64,000 bases of DNA from Prorocentrum cordatum (lineage: Eukaryota > Sar > Dinophyceae > Prorocentrales > Prorocentraceae). Below the pieces are notes generated by a model that saw only the letters and a program-made list of their open reading frames with translations, made no database searches and had not been told where the DNA came from. The stretch is taken from positions 582,791 to 646,790 of the forward strand of contig CAUYUJ010020693.1 of NCBI GenBank assembly GCA_963575745.1, given 5' to 3'. The position numbers and the translations under genes were made by a program. Below are positions 62,784 to 64,000 of the stretch, in pieces; positions within the stretch are counted from its first letter, which is position 1; every line of letters begins with the position of its first letter.

Positions 62784-63214
62784 GAGTGTACTAGCGTCCT
62801 TTGCCTCCAGGGGAGGATCGGCCCTGGCCGGGCGGGGCTAGGACGAGGATGCAGCCGTTCCAGAGCTTTTCAGAACGCTCTTAGAGCATACGCTCCCAGA
62901 GCGTTCCGGAACGCTCCGAGCAGGCCGCGGCGCCCAAGACATCCTCCAGAGCCGCCGGAGCTCAGAGGCTCTCGATCTGTCCTCGCCCGGTGCTGTCCTC
63001 GCCCTGGCTCCGTCCTGCTTGGAGGGGGGGGAGCTCCGTGGCCAGGAGGCGCCGTACCAGGAGGAGCCGTACCCCGTGCTGACCCTCGCGACGGGCGGGG
63101 GCGGGGGCACCACGTTCTCCCCTCCCCCCCTGCGACACAGGGCTCCCGCCTGCAGGACTCCCTGCCGGAGGTGTGCGCTGGCTGCCGCCTCCCGCTCACA
63201 GACAATCTATACAT
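62784..63214. other. No gene recognised; GAACGCTC words
   Basis: 62865-62925 repeats (C/A)GAACGCTC(T/C) and GAGCGTTCCG-like words, a short inverted minisatellite. The rest is GC-rich without a domain. Confidence 0.4.
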
Positions 63215-63355
63215 ACATATGTATATATATATACACATGAATATGTATGTGTATATATGTATTTTCATTAGGATATATATATATATTATATATATAAGAT
63301 AATATATATATAGATATATATATATATATATATATATATACGATATATACATATA
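63215..63355. repeat. (TA)n-rich microsatellite
   Basis: About 140 bp of TATATA/ATGTATA in otherwise GC-rich surroundings. Confidence 0.95.
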
Positions 63356-63539
63356 ACGGCGCACCGGGTCCGGGGGCCCGGGGCCGTGACCCCGACCGCA
63401 AATGTGGGCCCCGGGGGGCCCGGAGGCTCGTCGGACCGCCGGACGCCGTCCAAGATCGTTCGCAGGCGGCTTCGGAACGCGCTCCGATGGCTCCAAATGC
63501 CTTCCAAGACGCCTGTCATGACAGCAAGAGGTCAGAAGC

Positions 63540-64000
63540 CTCCAATGAGCTCCGAGAGGCAGCCCAAGAGAGGCCAAGAAGCACAATCGTGCCACTTCTA
63601 ATGGGAAAAACGTATATTTTCGCATGTCGCCTCTTGGGCTTTCACCGCGTCCAAGACGGCCCAAGAGGCGCCCAAGACGGTCTACGAGGCCTCCGGGAGC
63701 GCTCCAAGGCTGCGCACGAGTGGCCAGGACGGCCCCAAGACGGCCGAAGAGAGCCCCAAGACGAGTTCGAGAGGGGTCCCAGACGGAGAAAGCCAACCTC
63801 GAATTCCGAGCTTCCGGCCCAAGAGGCTCCAGGAGGCGCCAAAATGCCGCCAAGAGGCGCCAAACTGCTCCCAAAAGCACCCCAAGACGTTCCGAGAGGC
63901 ACCCCAAGAGAGGCTCCAAGAAACAAGAATGTGTCGCATTCTAAAAAAAAAAGCGTTATATTTTCGCATGTTCGCATATTCGGGCTTTCCCGCGTCCAAG
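63540..64000 (-). repeat. Family F9 minisatellite, reversed, in a 344-bp tandem unit
   Basis: CCAAGA(C/G)GGCC/CCAAGAGGCGCC words fill 63555-63910. TATATTTTCGCATG at 63613 and 63957 marks a unit of about 344 bp that runs off the window end. Confidence 0.65.

Noticed and set aside
1-64000. tRNA, rRNA or spliceosomal RNA genes
   Set aside because: I looked for T-loop words (GTTCRANYC), rRNA signatures and the SL gene. I found only the relict leader, which lacks the SL RNA context.

Overview
The window reads as repeat-saturated, mostly non-coding nuclear DNA of a dinoflagellate. Two observations support this. A degenerate spliced-leader (SL) sequence at 51357-51378 is followed directly by a truncated second one at 51379-51393, the known signature of reverse-transcribed, trans-spliced mRNA in dinoflagellate genomes. 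There is also a tyrosine-recombinase-type retroelement whose protein layout (Gag-like, RT-RNase H, recombinase, C5-methyltransferase-like) I recall as recurrent in dinoflagellates. The GC-rich background would suit a high-GC lineage such as Prorocentrum; that genus is a guess.

The one clear set of protein genes is the mobile element at 7700-13800 (+). It has split direct repeats in the order A1 (7700-7778), ORFs, B1 (13397-13530), A2 (13530-13608), B2 (13668-13800), as in Ngaro/PAT-type YR retrotransposons. The ORFs are a small Cys/Gly-rich membrane-segment ORF (7766-8323), a Gag-like ORF (8205-9638), and a 1231-codon ORF (9635-13330) with reverse transcriptase, RNase H and a C-terminal cytosine-methyltransferase-like domain. 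The recombinase survives only as an internally deleted piece in the overlapping frame (11685-12581), so the copy is probably not autonomous.

The second gene-like locus is the SL-tagged retrocopy at 51357-52308: a reading frame broken by one frameshift and two in-frame stops.

The rest is repeats. Several short families have terminal inverted repeats and look like non-autonomous DNA transposons. One of them (27278-27440) sits inside a 204-bp tandem repeat, with a 7-bp duplication at its borders. Tandem arrays include a 77-bp satellite of about 28 units (43778-45925), a 73-bp array (18905-19425), a 162-bp triplication (17158-17665) and several minisatellites. Long imperfect GAT tracts lie at 20152-22045, 31769-32388, 37590-38860 and 58131-59215, and GGA/CTC tracts are scattered throughout. 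These give many long but meaningless open frames.

Six short plus-strand segments (22241, 30905, 31361, 34466, 48746, 50501) look protein-like among the pyrimidine tracts. They may be exons of one or more intron-rich genes encoding repeated GD-x-I-x-I modules; this is a hypothesis. I recognised no tRNA, rRNA, CRISPR array or conserved housekeeping gene.
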